From positions 1 through 64,000 of the forward strand of contig CADAGX010000003.1 in the NCBI GenBank assembly GCA_902787575.1: 64,000 nt of DNA, written 5' to 3'. Below are positions 53,267-63,110 of the stretch, piece after piece. The notes beneath the pieces are model-generated. The model did not search any database, was not told the origin of the DNA, and saw only the letters and a program-made list of their open reading frames with translations. Numbering within the stretch: the stretch's first letter is position 1; every line of letters starts with the position of its first letter. Made by a program: the position numbers and the translations under genes. The DNA is from an uncultured Bacteroidales bacterium (GTDB lineage Bacteria; Bacteroidota; Bacteroidia; Bacteroidales; Bacteroidaceae).

Positions 53267-54361
53267 TCAGACACTAACGGGCTGCGCAACGGATTCCGAC
53301 AACGGCATGGACTCACCCGGGCGGATGAGCGTGCCAGCCTGCGCAGAGACAGTCTCTAACACAGCGCGAGGCCGCTCGGTCTGCGACTCCAGCGCGTCGA
53401 GCATCTGCGAGACAGGCGTCGCATCGAAGTCGAAGCGCAGGCAACGAGACGGCCGACGCTTCGGGGATACGAGATGAAGCGCCACAAGAATTCTTTGCAA
53501 CGAGCTTTCGCACATATCTACGAAGGCGCGCAGCAAGACGGCCAGCTTAATGAAGAAGCCGAGCACACGATAGCGGCGGCGGTAGTGCTTGTTGAAGAAT
53601 ATCAGCATGGCGTTGTAGAACACGCTCACGTAGCGATAACTGCTCTTGACCGTGCTTTCGCCCTTATAGTGGAGTATCCTCTCGGGCAAGTACACGTTCT
53701 TCCAGCCGTGCTGCAGCAGGCGGTAGCTGAGGTCGATGTCCTCGCCGTACATGAAGAAGGTCTCGTCGAGCAAACCTGCTGCGTCGAGCGCAGCACGGCG
53801 CGCCATAAAGAAGGCACCGGAGATGACTTCTATCTCGGCCGGAGCGTCGGTGCTGAGATAGCGCATATAGTACTTGCCGAAAGTGCGGCTCGTGGGAAAG
53901 AGGCGGGCCAACCCCACCATCTTGTAGAAGCTCGTCATGGGAGTGGGCAGGCCGCGGCGGCTCTCGGGAGCAAACGAGCCATCGGGGTTGAGCATCTTCA
54001 CGCCGGCGGCTCCCACATCGGGATGCTCGTCGAGGTAAGCGATGCAACGGCGCAAAGTATCCTCCGCAACCAGCGTATCGGGGTTCAGCAGGAGTACATA
54101 CTGGCCGCTGGACTTACGAATGGCAAGGTTGTTGGCGCGCGAGAAGCCCACGTTCTCCTCGTTTTGCACGAAATGAACCTGCTGAAAGCGCTCGTGGAGA
54201 TACGCATAACTGCCGTCTGAACTGGCATTATCTACCACCCAAACCTCGGATTCCAGCCCGTCGCAGGCACGCAACACCGAGCGAAGGCACTGCTCGAGAA
54301 GGTACTTTACGTTGTAACTGACTATGATAACACTAAGTTTCATCTGCATCTGGTTCGTCAT
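53267..54361 (-). CDS. Glycosyltransferase family 2
   Basis: A 364-residue GT-A enzyme of the rhamnosyltransferase-like type. The N-terminal domain has LSVIIVSYNVKYLLEQCL, VVDNASSDGSY and LLNPDTLVAED (the DxD-like metal site), followed by GAFFMARRAALDAAGLLDETFFMYGEDIDLSYRL. A hydrophobic stretch (about 255-285) may tether it to the membrane. It probably adds a sugar to a surface polysaccharide or LPS. It overlaps the upstream membrane protein by one base. Confidence 0.92.
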   Translation of the reverse strand: MTNQMQMKLSVIIVSYNVKYLLEQCLRSVLRACDGLESEVWVVDNASSDGSYAYLHERFQQVHFVQNEENVGFSRANNLAIRKSSGQYVLLLNPDTLVAEDTLRRCIAYLDEHPDVGAAGVKMLNPDGSFAPESRRGLPTPMTSFYKMVGLARLFPTSRTFGKYYMRYLSTDAPAEIEVISGAFFMARRAALDAAGLLDETFFMYGEDIDLSYRLLQHGWKNVYLPERILHYKGESTVKSSYRYVSVFYNAMLIFFNKHYRRRYRVLGFFIKLAVLLRAFVDMCESSLQRILVALHLVSPKRRPSRCLRFDFDATPVSQMLDALESQTERPRAVLETVSAQAGTLIRPGESMPLSESVAQPVSV

Positions 54362-54717
54362 CAGCTTTGCATTACTTTATAGAGCAGCATGAAAGATACC
54401 ACTGCGAGCACCGGCAAGCAATAAAGCATATTGCTGTCGGCAAGCAAATAATAGTCGATAATTACCATGCAAGCCGGCGTGACCAACATAGCGAGCCGCA
54501 GCAAAGGGTTCCACTGCGACTGGCGGAGCGCCAAGAACGAGCAGAGAATGGTCAGCAGCGCGCAGGCTGCGCCGAAAGCATAGGCAAATGTGGCATCTGC
54601 CACGGGCAGCTCGATCTGGGTCTCCGCGTGGCGCGTAAAATACCACAGGCAAACAGCCGTCAGAATGAGGCTCACATATTCGGCTACGAAACAGAAATAA
54701 AATTGTTTTTTGCTCAT
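54361..54717 (-). CDS. Small four-helix membrane protein
   Basis: A 118-residue protein that is almost entirely hydrophobic, with about four membrane segments (around 9-26, 43-63, 70-88 and 95-115). Its stop overlaps the glycosyltransferase start by one base, so translation is probably coupled. I do not recognise the family; it lies between recR and a glycosyltransferase. Confidence 0.75.
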   Translation of the reverse strand: MSKKQFYFCFVAEYVSLILTAVCLWYFTRHAETQIELPVADATFAYAFGAACALLTILCSFLALRQSQWNPLLRLAMLVTPACMVIIDYYLLADSNMLYCLPVLAVVSFMLLYKVMQS

Positions 54718-54748
54718 TTTTCTATTCTTCTTTTGCTACAAGTTGGCA

Positions 54749-55366
54749 TCAGGCACTAAATGGCACACGTCCAAGCAGGGCGCGTCCGAGCGTTATCTCG
54801 TCGGCGTACTGCAACTCGTCGTTGTGCGCTACGCCACGGGCTATGGCTGTGATGCGCACGCCTGTGTCTTGCAACTTGCGGTAGATATAAAAATTCGTAG
54901 TATCGCCTTCCATCGTGGGACTGAGCGCCAAAATAACTTCGCCAACGCCGCCGGCCTGAACGCGCTCCACGAGACTTGCAATTTCGAGGTCCGAGGGCCC
55001 TACTCCCTCCATGGGAGAAATAATTCCGCCCAGGACGTGATAGACGCCATGATACTGCTGCGTATTTTCTATGGCCATGACATCCTGCACGTTCTCCACG
55101 ACGCAGACTGTGGAATGGTCGCGCTTTGGATTCGCGCACACGTCGCACATCTCGGTGTCGCACAAGTTGTGACAGACGCTGCAGTAGTGTATTCCGCTTC
55201 GCAGGTTCACCAGACTTTCGGCCAACGCCTCGGTCTGACATTCGTCCTGTCGCAACAAATGAAGCACCAATCGCAGAGCCGTCTTTCGTCCGATGCCCGG
55301 CAAGCGGCTCACTTCGTCCACAGCGCGCTCCAGCAGAGATGAGGGTAAACTATTCATCAGCGGCAT
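54749..55366 (-). CDS. recR: Recombination protein RecR
   Basis: A 205-residue DNA repair protein that loads RecA with RecO and RecF. It has an N-terminal helix-hairpin-helix ([19 protein letters not shown]), a four-cysteine zinc finger ([16 protein letters not shown]) and a Toprim domain ([18 protein letters not shown], then [16 protein letters not shown]). Its start overlaps the hisB stop by one base (coordinates 55366), indicating it is carried in the his operon. Confidence 0.96.
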   Translation of the reverse strand: MPLMNSLPSSLLERAVDEVSRLPGIGRKTALRLVLHLLRQDECQTEALAESLVNLRSGIHYCSVCHNLCDTEMCDVCANPKRDHSTVCVVENVQDVMAIENTQQYHGVYHVLGGIISPMEGVGPSDLEIASLVERVQAGGVGEVILALSPTMEGDTTNFYIYRKLQDTGVRITAIARGVAHNDELQYADEITLGRALLGRVPFSA

Positions 55367-56433
55367 TACAACACGCCCTTGCTGGAGGGCAACTGGAAAT
55401 GATAAACATCGCGGCGAACGGCCATACGCACGCTGCGGGCAAAAGCCTTGAAGATTCCCTCGGCCTTGTGGTGCTCGTTCTCGCCTTCGGCCTTTACATT
55501 CAGATTGATGCGCGCGCTGTCCGAAAGGCTCTTAAAGAAATGGCGGAACATCTCGGTCGGCACGTCGCCCACACGTTCGCGGTGAAACTCGGCGTCCCAA
55601 ACGAGCCACGGGCGGCCACCGAAATCGAGCGACACTTGGCAGAGGCAGTCGTCCATCGGCAGCGAGAAGCCATAACGCTCGATACCGCGCTTGTCGGCCA
55701 AGGCCTTGGCAAGGCACTCGCCCAGTGCGATGCCCACGTCCTCTATGGTGTGGTGCTCGTCCACATGCAAATCGCCGCGGCAGCGGACATAAAGGTCAAT
55801 CATGCCGTGACGTGCAATCTGCTCGAGCATGTGATCGAAGAAGCCCAGCCCTGTTTGGATATCCGCCTTGCCGTCACCATCCAGATTGAGACGTACGGAA
55901 ATATCTGTCTCGCTGGTGGTACGCGTTACTTCTGCAGTACGTTCGCCGGCAAACACCACTTCGCAAATGCGCTGCCAATCGGTGGTATCGGAAAGAAGGA
56001 TACTCTGACAGCCAAGATTCTCGGCCAGTTGGCGGTCCGTCGGGCGGTCGCCTATGACCCAGCTATGCGTCAGGTCGTAATCGCCCTGCATATATTCGGT
56101 CAGCATGGCGGTGCCGGGCTTGCGTGTCGGCAGGTTGTCCTGCGGGAAACTGCGGTCGATATGTATGGCATCGAAGCGCACGCCCTCGCTGGCCAGCACG
56201 TCGAGCATGAGATTCTGCGTGGGCCAGAAGTCGGCCTCGGGGTAGGAAGCAGTGCCAAGTCCGTCCTGATTGCTCACCAGCACGAACAGATAATCTGTGT
56301 GTCGGCGCAGGAAACTGAGCGCGCCAATGGCGCCGGGCATGAATTCAAACTTCTGGAAGCTGTCTATCTGCTCGTCGGCGGGTTCGCGCAGAATGGTGCC
56401 GTCGCGGTCTATGAAGAGTATTTTTTTCTGCAT
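55366..56433 (-). CDS. hisB: Bifunctional histidinol-phosphatase/imidazoleglycerol-phosphate dehydratase
   Basis: A 355-residue fusion enzyme for two steps of histidine synthesis. The N-terminal HAD phosphatase has the nucleophile motif FIDRDGTIL and ends near residue 165; the C-terminal dehydratase contains [35 protein letters not shown] (in the form DEHHTIEDV) and [12 protein letters not shown]. Both halves look intact and full length. It follows hisC by one base. Confidence 0.96.
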   Translation of the reverse strand: MQKKILFIDRDGTILREPADEQIDSFQKFEFMPGAIGALSFLRRHTDYLFVLVSNQDGLGTASYPEADFWPTQNLMLDVLASEGVRFDAIHIDRSFPQDNLPTRKPGTAMLTEYMQGDYDLTHSWVIGDRPTDRQLAENLGCQSILLSDTTDWQRICEVVFAGERTAEVTRTTSETDISVRLNLDGDGKADIQTGLGFFDHMLEQIARHGMIDLYVRCRGDLHVDEHHTIEDVGIALGECLAKALADKRGIERYGFSLPMDDCLCQVSLDFGGRPWLVWDAEFHRERVGDVPTEMFRHFFKSLSDSARINLNVKAEGENEHHKAEGIFKAFARSVRMAVRRDVYHFQLPSSKGVL

Positions 56434-56434
56434 C

Positions 56435-57532
56435 TCACTTGTATTGTCTCAGCGCGCTGAGAAGTTCTGTGTTTTCCTGCGGCGTGCCAATGGTTATGCG
56501 CAGGCCGTTCTCGCAAAGTTGCACGCGGTTGCGGTTGCGAACCACGATGCCACGCTCCACAAGATAGCGATAAATGGCATCTGCGTCGGTTACTTTTATC
56601 AAAACGAAGTTCGCATCCGTCGGATAGAGACGGCGGCAAATGGGCAATTCGTAGAGCGCCGGCAGGAGTCGCTCGCGTTCGTTCTTAATTTGGCTAACCC
56701 ATTGTTCCACTTTATCGCGCTCGGAGAGTATGCTCAGTGCCTGCTCCTGCGTCAGCGCGTTCACGTTGTAGGGATATTTTGTCTTGTTGAAAAGCGAGAT
56801 GATGGCTTCGCTGGCGAAGGCCATGCCCAGTCGAATGGCGGCCGACGCCCATGCCTTGCTGAGCGTGTTCAGTACGATGAGATTCGGATAGCGGTCGAGT
56901 TGCAAGCGCAAGGGTTCGGCAGCAGAGAAATCGGAGTACGCCTCGTCCACCACCACCACGCCGCTTCTGAAGTTCCGAAGCACGGTTTCCACCTCAGCGC
57001 GCTGCATATTATTGCCCGTGGGGTTATTGGGCGAGCAAATCCACACGACCCGGGTATTGGCGTCGCAGCGGGCAAGCAACTTGTGGGCATCCATCTGGAA
57101 ATTCTCGTCGAGCAACACCGGGCGATACTCCACATCATTCACATCGGCACACACCTTATACATGCCATAAGTGGGAGCGATGGCCACCACATTGTCCTGC
57201 GCCGGACGGCAGAAGATGCGATAAACGAGGTCGATGGCCTCGTCGCTTCCGTTGCCGAGGAAGGTCTGAGTGGGACGGACGCCTTTCAGCGGCGCCAACG
57301 CTGCCTTCAGTTTCTCCTGAAGCGGGTCGGGGTAACGATTCAGCGGGCTGTGATATGGGTTCTCGTTGGCATCGAGAAACACATGTGCCGCCATGCCCTT
57401 GAACTCGTCCCGCGCGCAGCTGTACGGCTCCAGCGCCCAGATGTTGGGCCGGACGATACGTTGCAGGTCGAAGTCCACGGCCGCCCGGGACGTTGCGGGC
57501 TGAGGGATTGCGTTTGTATCAGGTTGAATCAT
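56435..57532 (-). CDS. hisC: Histidinol-phosphate aminotransferase
   Basis: A 365-residue PLP enzyme that transfers an amino group to imidazole acetol-phosphate. The PLP-lysine motif is [15 protein letters not shown], with SPNNPTGN and [12 protein letters not shown] upstream as in the class. It lies between hisD and hisB with gaps of 36 and 1 bases. A GTG or other upstream start is not needed; the ATG at 57532 gives the expected length. Confidence 0.96.
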   Translation of the reverse strand: MIQPDTNAIPQPATSRAAVDFDLQRIVRPNIWALEPYSCARDEFKGMAAHVFLDANENPYHSPLNRYPDPLQEKLKAALAPLKGVRPTQTFLGNGSDEAIDLVYRIFCRPAQDNVVAIAPTYGMYKVCADVNDVEYRPVLLDENFQMDAHKLLARCDANTRVVWICSPNNPTGNNMQRAEVETVLRNFRSGVVVVDEAYSDFSAAEPLRLQLDRYPNLIVLNTLSKAWASAAIRLGMAFASEAIISLFNKTKYPYNVNALTQEQALSILSERDKVEQWVSQIKNERERLLPALYELPICRRLYPTDANFVLIKVTDADAIYRYLVERGIVVRNRNRVQLCENGLRITIGTPQENTELLSALRQYK

Positions 57533-57568
57533 CTCTTCTTCTGTGTAGTTTAATGAGTTTCACGCATG

Positions 57569-58855
57569 CTACTCTCCCACCTCGCGCAGACGCAACGTCA
57601 TGGCACGTTGGTGGCCACAAAGTTGCTCGGCCTCGGCCATTCGTTCAACAGCCGGTCCGATGCGACGTATGCCTTCGGGCATGATGTGCTGGAACGTTAT
57701 TTTGCGGACGAAACTGTCGAGATTCACACCGCTGTAAGCCACCGCGTAACCATTCGTCGGCAAGGTATGGTTCGTGCCACTGGCGTAATCTCCGGCGCTC
57801 TCAGGCGTTAGGCTTCCAAGGAAGACGCTGCCAGCATTGCGCACGCCTTCGGAAAGTTGCATATAATTCTGCGTTTCGATGATTAAGTGCTCTGGCGCAT
57901 AGAGATTCGTAATGCGGAGCATTTCCTCGTCCGAGCCAACAAGAATGATTTTGCTGTGCGAAAGTGCCTGCTCCGCAATGTCGCGGCGCGGCAACTGAGT
58001 GAGCTGAGCCTCCACCTCGGCCTGCACTTTATCCACCAGTGCCTCGCTGCGAGTGACAAGCAACACTTGGCTGTCCACTCCGTGCTCGGCCTGACTCAAC
58101 AGGTCGGCTGCCACAAAAGCAGGATTGCTCGTCTCGTCGGCCAGGACCTCAACTTCGCTCGGTCCGGCCGGCATGTCGATGGCCACATCGTGGAGCGAGA
58201 CTTGCTGCTTAGCGCACATGACAAACTGATTCCCCGGGCCAAAAATTTTAAATACCTTGGGCACGCTCTCGGTTCCGTAGGCCATTGCTCCAATAGCTTG
58301 CACGCCGCCAATCTTGAAGATACGGCTCACGCCTGCAATGCGGGCAGCCACCAGAATGGCAGGATGCACGTGGCCGTCGCGGCCCGGCGGCGTGCAGAGC
58401 ACAATCTCCTCGCAGCCAGCAATGCGGGCAGGCGTTGCCAACATAAGTACTGTGCTGAAGAGCGGCGCTGTGCCACCCGGCACGTAGAGTCCCACCTTCT
58501 GTATGGCCACTGCCTTCTGCCAACAAGCCACGCCCTCGGTTACCTGCAGTGGTTCCTGGCGGAAGCGCTGTGCCGTATGAAAGGTCTCAATGTTGCGATG
58601 TGCCAGTCGCAGCGCATCTTTCAGCTCATCGCTGACCAGCGCCTCAGCCTCGACCATCTCCTGCTCCGTGACGGAAAAAGTATCGAGCCGCACGTGGTCG
58701 AAACGCTCCTCGTATTCGCGAACGGCCTCATCGCCGCGCTGACGGACGTCGCAGAGTACCGAGCGCACCGTGGCGTTCAGATCTTCCGCATCACGCACAG
58801 GGCGCTTCAACAACTCGCCGAGTTCCTCCTCGGTGGGAAACTTATAGTATTTCAT
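57569..58855 (-). CDS. hisD: Histidinol dehydrogenase
   Basis: A 428-residue zinc enzyme that oxidises histidinol to histidine. The signature region includes VGLYVPGGTAPLFSTVLML, DMPAGPSEVEVLADE, SQAEHGVDSQ and the closing LPTNGYAVAYSGVNLDSF. Start MKYYKFP (58855) is preferred over the GTG six bases upstream. It comes 114 bases after hisG in the same direction. Confidence 0.96.
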   Translation of the reverse strand: MKYYKFPTEEELGELLKRPVRDAEDLNATVRSVLCDVRQRGDEAVREYEERFDHVRLDTFSVTEQEMVEAEALVSDELKDALRLAHRNIETFHTAQRFRQEPLQVTEGVACWQKAVAIQKVGLYVPGGTAPLFSTVLMLATPARIAGCEEIVLCTPPGRDGHVHPAILVAARIAGVSRIFKIGGVQAIGAMAYGTESVPKVFKIFGPGNQFVMCAKQQVSLHDVAIDMPAGPSEVEVLADETSNPAFVAADLLSQAEHGVDSQVLLVTRSEALVDKVQAEVEAQLTQLPRRDIAEQALSHSKIILVGSDEEMLRITNLYAPEHLIIETQNYMQLSEGVRNAGSVFLGSLTPESAGDYASGTNHTLPTNGYAVAYSGVNLDSFVRKITFQHIMPEGIRRIGPAVERMAEAEQLCGHQRAMTLRLREVGE

Positions 58856-58969
58856 AAACACGTCTTTCTTTTATATTAGGATGCTTACCTTGTGGTGCCG
58901 CCACCGCCCAGCGCCTAAAAAGCCGCAAGCCACAGGGCTGATTTCCTTCTCAATATTTCTGTTTCTCTC

Positions 58970-59821
58970 TCAGAGAATCATTTTCTCGATAGGTAGCACG
59001 AGGATGCCCTGCGCTCCGAGTTCTTTCAGCTGACGGATGATTTCCCAAAAGCGCTTCTCGTCGATAACCGTGTGCACGCTACTCCAACCCTCCGTAGCGA
59101 GCGGCATCACAGTGGGACTCTTGGCACCAGGAAGCACGGCCACCACATCGGCCACTTTGTCAGTCGGCACGTTCATAAGCACGTACTTTTTCTCCTCGGC
59201 CGCCTTTACCGCCTCAATGCGGAAGAGTAGTTCGTTCAGCACGGCACGCTTCTCGGCCGAGAGGTCGCGGTTGGCAATGAGCACAGCCTCGCTCTGCATC
59301 ACCACTTCCACCTCACGCAGATTATTGCTCACGAGTGTGCTGCCGCTGGACACAATATCGAAAATGGCGTCCGCCAGCCCGATTCCCGGGCTAATCTCCA
59401 CCGAACCTGTGATAACATGTATGTCAGCCGCAATATGATTGGCCTGCATGAATCGTCGCAAGATGTTGGGATACGAAGTTGCAATCTTGCGTCCCTCAAA
59501 CCACTTGAGGCCCGTATACTCGATGGCTTTGGGAATGGCCAGCGATAGCCTGCAGCGACTGAAACCCAAAGGACGCACCACGTCTGCCTCCTCCTGCCGC
59601 TCTTCGAACTCGTTCTGTCCCACAATTCCCAAATCAGCCACGCCCGTTGCCACACTCTGCGGGATGTCATCGTCGCGCAGATAGAGCACTTCGATGGGGA
59701 AATTGCTGCTTTGCACGAGCAGCGTACGCTTGCTGCTGCTCACTTTGATGCCCGCCTCAGCAAGCAGGGACATTGTATCCTCAAAAAGCCGACCTTTCGA
59801 CTGTACTGCGATTCGTAACAT
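58970..59821 (-). CDS. hisG: ATP phosphoribosyltransferase, long form
   Basis: A 283-residue enzyme for the first step of histidine synthesis (ATP plus PRPP). It starts MLRIAVQSKGRLFEDTMSLL, has DIVSSGSTL for PRPP binding and a C-terminal ACT-like regulatory domain (about 208-283: VLMNVPTDKVADVVAVLPG, then IRQLKELGAQGILVLPIEKM), so feedback inhibition by histidine is expected. The longer upstream frame was rejected, since a TATCTTTG promoter box lies at 59852-59845, only 24 bases upstream of the ATG. It opens the operon hisG-D-C-B-recR. Confidence 0.96.
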   Translation of the reverse strand: MLRIAVQSKGRLFEDTMSLLAEAGIKVSSSKRTLLVQSSNFPIEVLYLRDDDIPQSVATGVADLGIVGQNEFEERQEEADVVRPLGFSRCRLSLAIPKAIEYTGLKWFEGRKIATSYPNILRRFMQANHIAADIHVITGSVEISPGIGLADAIFDIVSSGSTLVSNNLREVEVVMQSEAVLIANRDLSAEKRAVLNELLFRIEAVKAAEEKKYVLMNVPTDKVADVVAVLPGAKSPTVMPLATEGWSSVHTVIDEKRFWEIIRQLKELGAQGILVLPIEKMIL

Positions 59822-59844
59822 TTTCTCCTTTTTTATTTTGTCGG

Positions 59845-59852
59845 CAAAGATA
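59845..59852 (-). promoter_or_regulatory. Promoter box of the his operon
   Basis: TATCTTTG on the minus strand (59852-59845). No T-box, leader peptide or attenuator was recognised in the short leader before hisG. Confidence 0.65.
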
Positions 59853-60003
59853 CGAAGTTTTTTGCACTTCTGCGGCTCTAACCTTATATATTTTTTACGC
59901 GCACGGGCGCGAAGGCGAGGTTTGCCACGTCGAAAACCGCACACATCTTGCCTTGGGAAAGAAGAAAAATGCTTGAGAATCGTGAAATCTAAAATAAAAT
60001 AAC

Positions 60004-60011
60004 TACTTTTG
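60004..60011 (+). promoter_or_regulatory. Promoter box of the DUF5020 gene
   Basis: TACTTTTG at 60004-60011, 25 bases before the ATG at 60037. Confidence 0.6.
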
Positions 60012-60036
60012 CAGCCCGAACCAAAACAAATATTAC

Positions 60037-60786
60037 ATGAGAAAATTGCTTTTTACCGCGCTGCTCCTTGCAACACTGGATGCAAGTGCTCAGGTGGATG
60101 TGCAGATGCACTACGATTTGGGCCGCAAGACGAATCCCAACTCGGAAGCCGACCGACAAAACATCACGGCGACAGTGGAACAATTCCGGCCAGACCGTTT
60201 GGGTAACATCTTTTATTTTATCGATTTTGACTTCTATTCCAAGGGCATGAAAGGTGCCTACGTCGAATTTAGCCGTGAGTTTAACCTCGGTCACAAAGGG
60301 TTTGCACTGCACGGCGAGTACAATGGCGGCGTTACCACGGGGCACGAAGCGGCATGGAGCAGCCAATTCCAGCACGCACTGCTGGTAGGTCCAGCTTACA
60401 ACTGGCATAACAAAGATTTCCGCAGGACGTGGAGTCTGCAAGCCATGTACAAGCAATATTTCCACGGCACGCACGGCGCCTCAGCCTACGCGGGTTTCCA
60501 GCTGACAGGTGTCTGGAACCTGACTTTCGCACAGCGTGATATGTTTACGTTCAGCGGTTTCTGCGATTTCTGGCGCCACCGCAAAGTAACCGGAGGATAC
60601 AACATCACTCTGCTTGCCGAGCCGCAATTGTGGTTCAACCTTAATAGCATCAAAAATGCGAGAAAGACGAACCTAAGCATCGGCACCGAGTGGGAAATCT
60701 CGAACAACTTCATTTTCCCCACTCGCGGCAGCGACCGCACGTTCTTCTGGAATCCCACGCTCGCCGTGAAATGGACAATGAAATAA
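60037..60786 (+). CDS. DUF5020 family outer membrane protein
   Basis: A 249-residue protein with a signal peptide (about 1-18, ending ASAQ). The mature protein is rich in alternating beta strands (for example FYFIDFDFYSKG, VEFSREFNLGHKGFALHGEYNGG) and ends in a strand (FFWNPTLAVKWTMK), consistent with a small barrel like the Tsx-type channels grouped with DUF5020. It stands alone between hisG (divergent) and the GH3 gene (convergent). Transported substrate unknown. Confidence 0.78.
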   Translation: MRKLLFTALLLATLDASAQVDVQMHYDLGRKTNPNSEADRQNITATVEQFRPDRLGNIFYFIDFDFYSKGMKGAYVEFSREFNLGHKGFALHGEYNGGVTTGHEAAWSSQFQHALLVGPAYNWHNKDFRRTWSLQAMYKQYFHGTHGASAYAGFQLTGVWNLTFAQRDMFTFSGFCDFWRHRKVTGGYNITLLAEPQLWFNLNSIKNARKTNLSIGTEWEISNNFIFPTRGSDRTFFWNPTLAVKWTMK

Positions 60787-60807
60787 CCTCCGGAAAATAT
60801 TTTTAAA

Positions 60808-60844
60808 ATGAAGCGGGAGTCAGGCAAACTGACTCCCGCTTCAT
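60808..60844. terminator. Bidirectional hairpin terminator
   Basis: A perfect 16-bp stem, ATGAAGCGGGAGTCAG (60808-60823) / CTGACTCCCGCTTCAT (60829-60844), with a GCAAA loop, lies between two convergent stop codons (60786 and 60848). T-rich stretches are on both sides (TTTTAAAAATATTTT on the minus strand). Confidence 0.88.
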
Positions 60845-60847
60845 TTC

Positions 60848-63013
60848 TTAATGTCTCGTTACACGGATGGTCTGAAGGTCGCTCGAACGGCTGCTGTTGC
60901 CCACTTGAATCTCATACTCGCCAGGGTAATTGCAAACCGTATTCGTGGCAGGATTCCACCACTCAAAAGCTTTGTCACCAAACGGAATGTTGATTTGCAC
61001 GTTTTCCCGCGCAGCTACATCAATGCGACGGAAAGCACGCAGGGTGCGAATGGGGCCGTTCGGGTCGTCGAGACGTCGGACATAGACTTGCACAACTTCG
61101 GCTCCGTCACGTCCGCTGGTATTTTCCACCTTTACTGAGAGCACATCGTCCTTGAAGCGCAGGTTACTAATACGGAAGGAACTGTAGCTGAGACCGAACC
61201 CGAAGGGCCAAAGTGGCTGTTCGCGCATGTAACGGTACGTGCGGCCGGCCATTTTGTAGTCTTCGTAATCGGGCAACTGCGCCGTGCTACGATAGAAAGT
61301 AACGGGCAGTTTGGCACTGGGATTGGCCTGTCCCAGCAAGATCTCAGCCAAAGCGGTGCCTGCGTCCTGTCCGCCATACCACGCCTGCAGGATGGCGTCG
61401 CACGACTGCGTTTCGGGCTCCAGTGCAATGGCGCTGCCGGAGCAGTTGACGAAGATGATTTTCTTGCCTGCCGCATGCAGACGCCGGAGTACCTCACGTT
61501 GCACGGTCGGAAGTTCAATGTCCGTGCGGTCGCCGCCCTTGAAGCCGGGATAAGTTACCTTCATCTCCTCGCCCTCGAGACGTGGAGAAATCCCACCCAC
61601 GAAGACGATAACATCGGATGCAAGGCGCGCCACCGAATCTGCTCGCTGTAGGAATGGCTCCATCGAGACGCTGTCCTCGAGAACGAGTGGGAAGTTGCCC
61701 ACGAACTGCACGTTCTTAAATTTCTGCTGAAGGCCCTCAAGCACAGTAACAGTGTGCGAGGGCGTGCCGTTGTAGTTGCCCCACTGCATTTCTGCGTCTG
61801 CCGCGTTCTGGCCTAAGACAAGTATCCGTTCGTTGCCCTTCAGCGGCAAGATTCCTCCACGGTTCTGCAGGAGCACGATGCTGCGGCGGGCTGCCTCGAG
61901 CGCCATCAAATGGTGGGCACGACACTGAATGACCTCAGGTCCAATACGCTTCCACTCCACTTCCCACTCGGGGTCAAAGTCACCCACCTCAAAGCGGGCA
62001 CGCAGCAGACGCACGAGACTGCGGTCGATATCCTCTTCTTTAACTTTTCCCTCCTTTACCGCCTCTACCAACGAACGGAACGAGACACCGCACTCCACGT
62101 CAGTACCCGAGCGCAAAGCGTGGGAAATGGCCGCGGTCTTGCTGTCGGAGAAGCCGTGACGGCCCGGACGCCAAAAATCATCCACAGCCCAGCAGTCGCT
62201 CACCACCACGCCGTCGAATTTCCACTCGTCGCGCAAAATCTGCTGAAGCAGACGTGTATTGCCGCAACAGGGCTCGCCGTCCAAACGTTGGTAGGCGCAC
62301 ATCACCTGTGCCACATGGCCGTTCTGCACCAGCGTTTTAAAAGCCGGAAGGTACGTTTCCCAGAGATCGCGCAAAGGCAACGAATCGATGTTCATGCTGT
62401 GTCGGCTCCACTCCGGCCCGCTGTGAACAGCAAAATGCTTGGCGCAGGCCAACAACTTTTTATACTTCTCGTACCTCGGTCCCTGCAGTCCGCGCACGAC
62501 TGCCAAGCCCATGCGCGAAGTCAGATAAGGGTCTTCGCCGTAAGTTTCCTGGCCGCGTCCCCAGCGCGGGTCGCGGAAAATGTTGATGTTAGGTGTCCAA
62601 AACGAGACGCCCTCGTAGATTTTCGAATGTCCCTCGTGTCGGGCTATGTTGTTCTTGGCCCGCGCCTCGGTGCTCACCATGTCGAAACACTGATGCACCA
62701 GTGCGTCGTCCCACGTGGCAGCCAACGCCATCGGAATGGGAAAGACGGTGGCCTGACCGTTACGGCCCACACCGTGCAGTGCCTCGCTCCACCAGTTGAA
62801 TTCCGGAATGCCAAGTCGCGAGACGGGCTTCGACTCGTGCTCCAGCAGACCCACCTTTTCCTCCAGCATGAGGCGTCGGCACAAATCCTCGGCACGCACT
62901 TGTGCCGGAAGTGAAGAGTCCCAGAAGGGAGTCTCGTAGCTCTGCGCAAAAAAAGTAAAAGGAACAAAAATAAAAGCCAAAAGGGCAAGCACACGAAGGA
63001 AGCTGTTCTTCAT
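60848..63013 (-). CDS. GH3 beta-glucosidase/beta-xylosidase
   Basis: A 721-residue exported glycoside hydrolase (signal peptide about 1-23, ending FFAQ). The (beta/alpha)8 domain contains VVVSDCWAVDDF with the nucleophile Asp, preceded by KHFAVHSGPEWSRHS; the alpha/beta sandwich (about 380-580) carries GGISPRLEGEEM, a pattern seen in xylosidase-type GH3 enzymes; a fibronectin-like domain closes the protein. It removes terminal beta-linked sugars; xylose is the favoured but unproven substrate. Start 63013 fits the signal peptide; 63025 is an alternative. A TAACTTTG box lies at 63048-63041. Confidence 0.92.
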   Translation of the reverse strand: MKNSFLRVLALLAFIFVPFTFFAQSYETPFWDSSLPAQVRAEDLCRRLMLEEKVGLLEHESKPVSRLGIPEFNWWSEALHGVGRNGQATVFPIPMALAATWDDALVHQCFDMVSTEARAKNNIARHEGHSKIYEGVSFWTPNINIFRDPRWGRGQETYGEDPYLTSRMGLAVVRGLQGPRYEKYKKLLACAKHFAVHSGPEWSRHSMNIDSLPLRDLWETYLPAFKTLVQNGHVAQVMCAYQRLDGEPCCGNTRLLQQILRDEWKFDGVVVSDCWAVDDFWRPGRHGFSDSKTAAISHALRSGTDVECGVSFRSLVEAVKEGKVKEEDIDRSLVRLLRARFEVGDFDPEWEVEWKRIGPEVIQCRAHHLMALEAARRSIVLLQNRGGILPLKGNERILVLGQNAADAEMQWGNYNGTPSHTVTVLEGLQQKFKNVQFVGNFPLVLEDSVSMEPFLQRADSVARLASDVIVFVGGISPRLEGEEMKVTYPGFKGGDRTDIELPTVQREVLRRLHAAGKKIIFVNCSGSAIALEPETQSCDAILQAWYGGQDAGTALAEILLGQANPSAKLPVTFYRSTAQLPDYEDYKMAGRTYRYMREQPLWPFGFGLSYSSFRISNLRFKDDVLSVKVENTSGRDGAEVVQVYVRRLDDPNGPIRTLRAFRRIDVAARENVQINIPFGDKAFEWWNPATNTVCNYPGEYEIQVGNSSRSSDLQTIRVTRH

Positions 63014-63040
63014 ATTCCGTAGCATATTAATATTCTTGCG

Positions 63041-63048
63041 CAAAGTTA
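63041..63048 (-). promoter_or_regulatory. Promoter box of the GH3 gene
   Basis: TAACTTTG on the minus strand (63048-63041), back to back with the plus-strand box at 63072. Confidence 0.65.
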
Positions 63049-63071
63049 GGAAAATTTTGGCAGAAAATATG

Positions 63072-63079
63072 TAACTTTG
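63072..63079 (+). promoter_or_regulatory. Promoter box of the nitroreductase-like gene
   Basis: TAACTTTG at 63072-63079, 31 bases before the ATG at 63111. The two divergent boxes are only 23 bases apart. Confidence 0.65.
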
Positions 63080-63110
63080 CACGGCAAATTTCACATTAAC
63101 GACACAAAAC

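Noticed and set aside
59915..59936. Further palindrome unit near 59923 (TGCCACGTCG)
   Set aside because: A single half-conserved copy without neighbours at 22 bases; likely chance.
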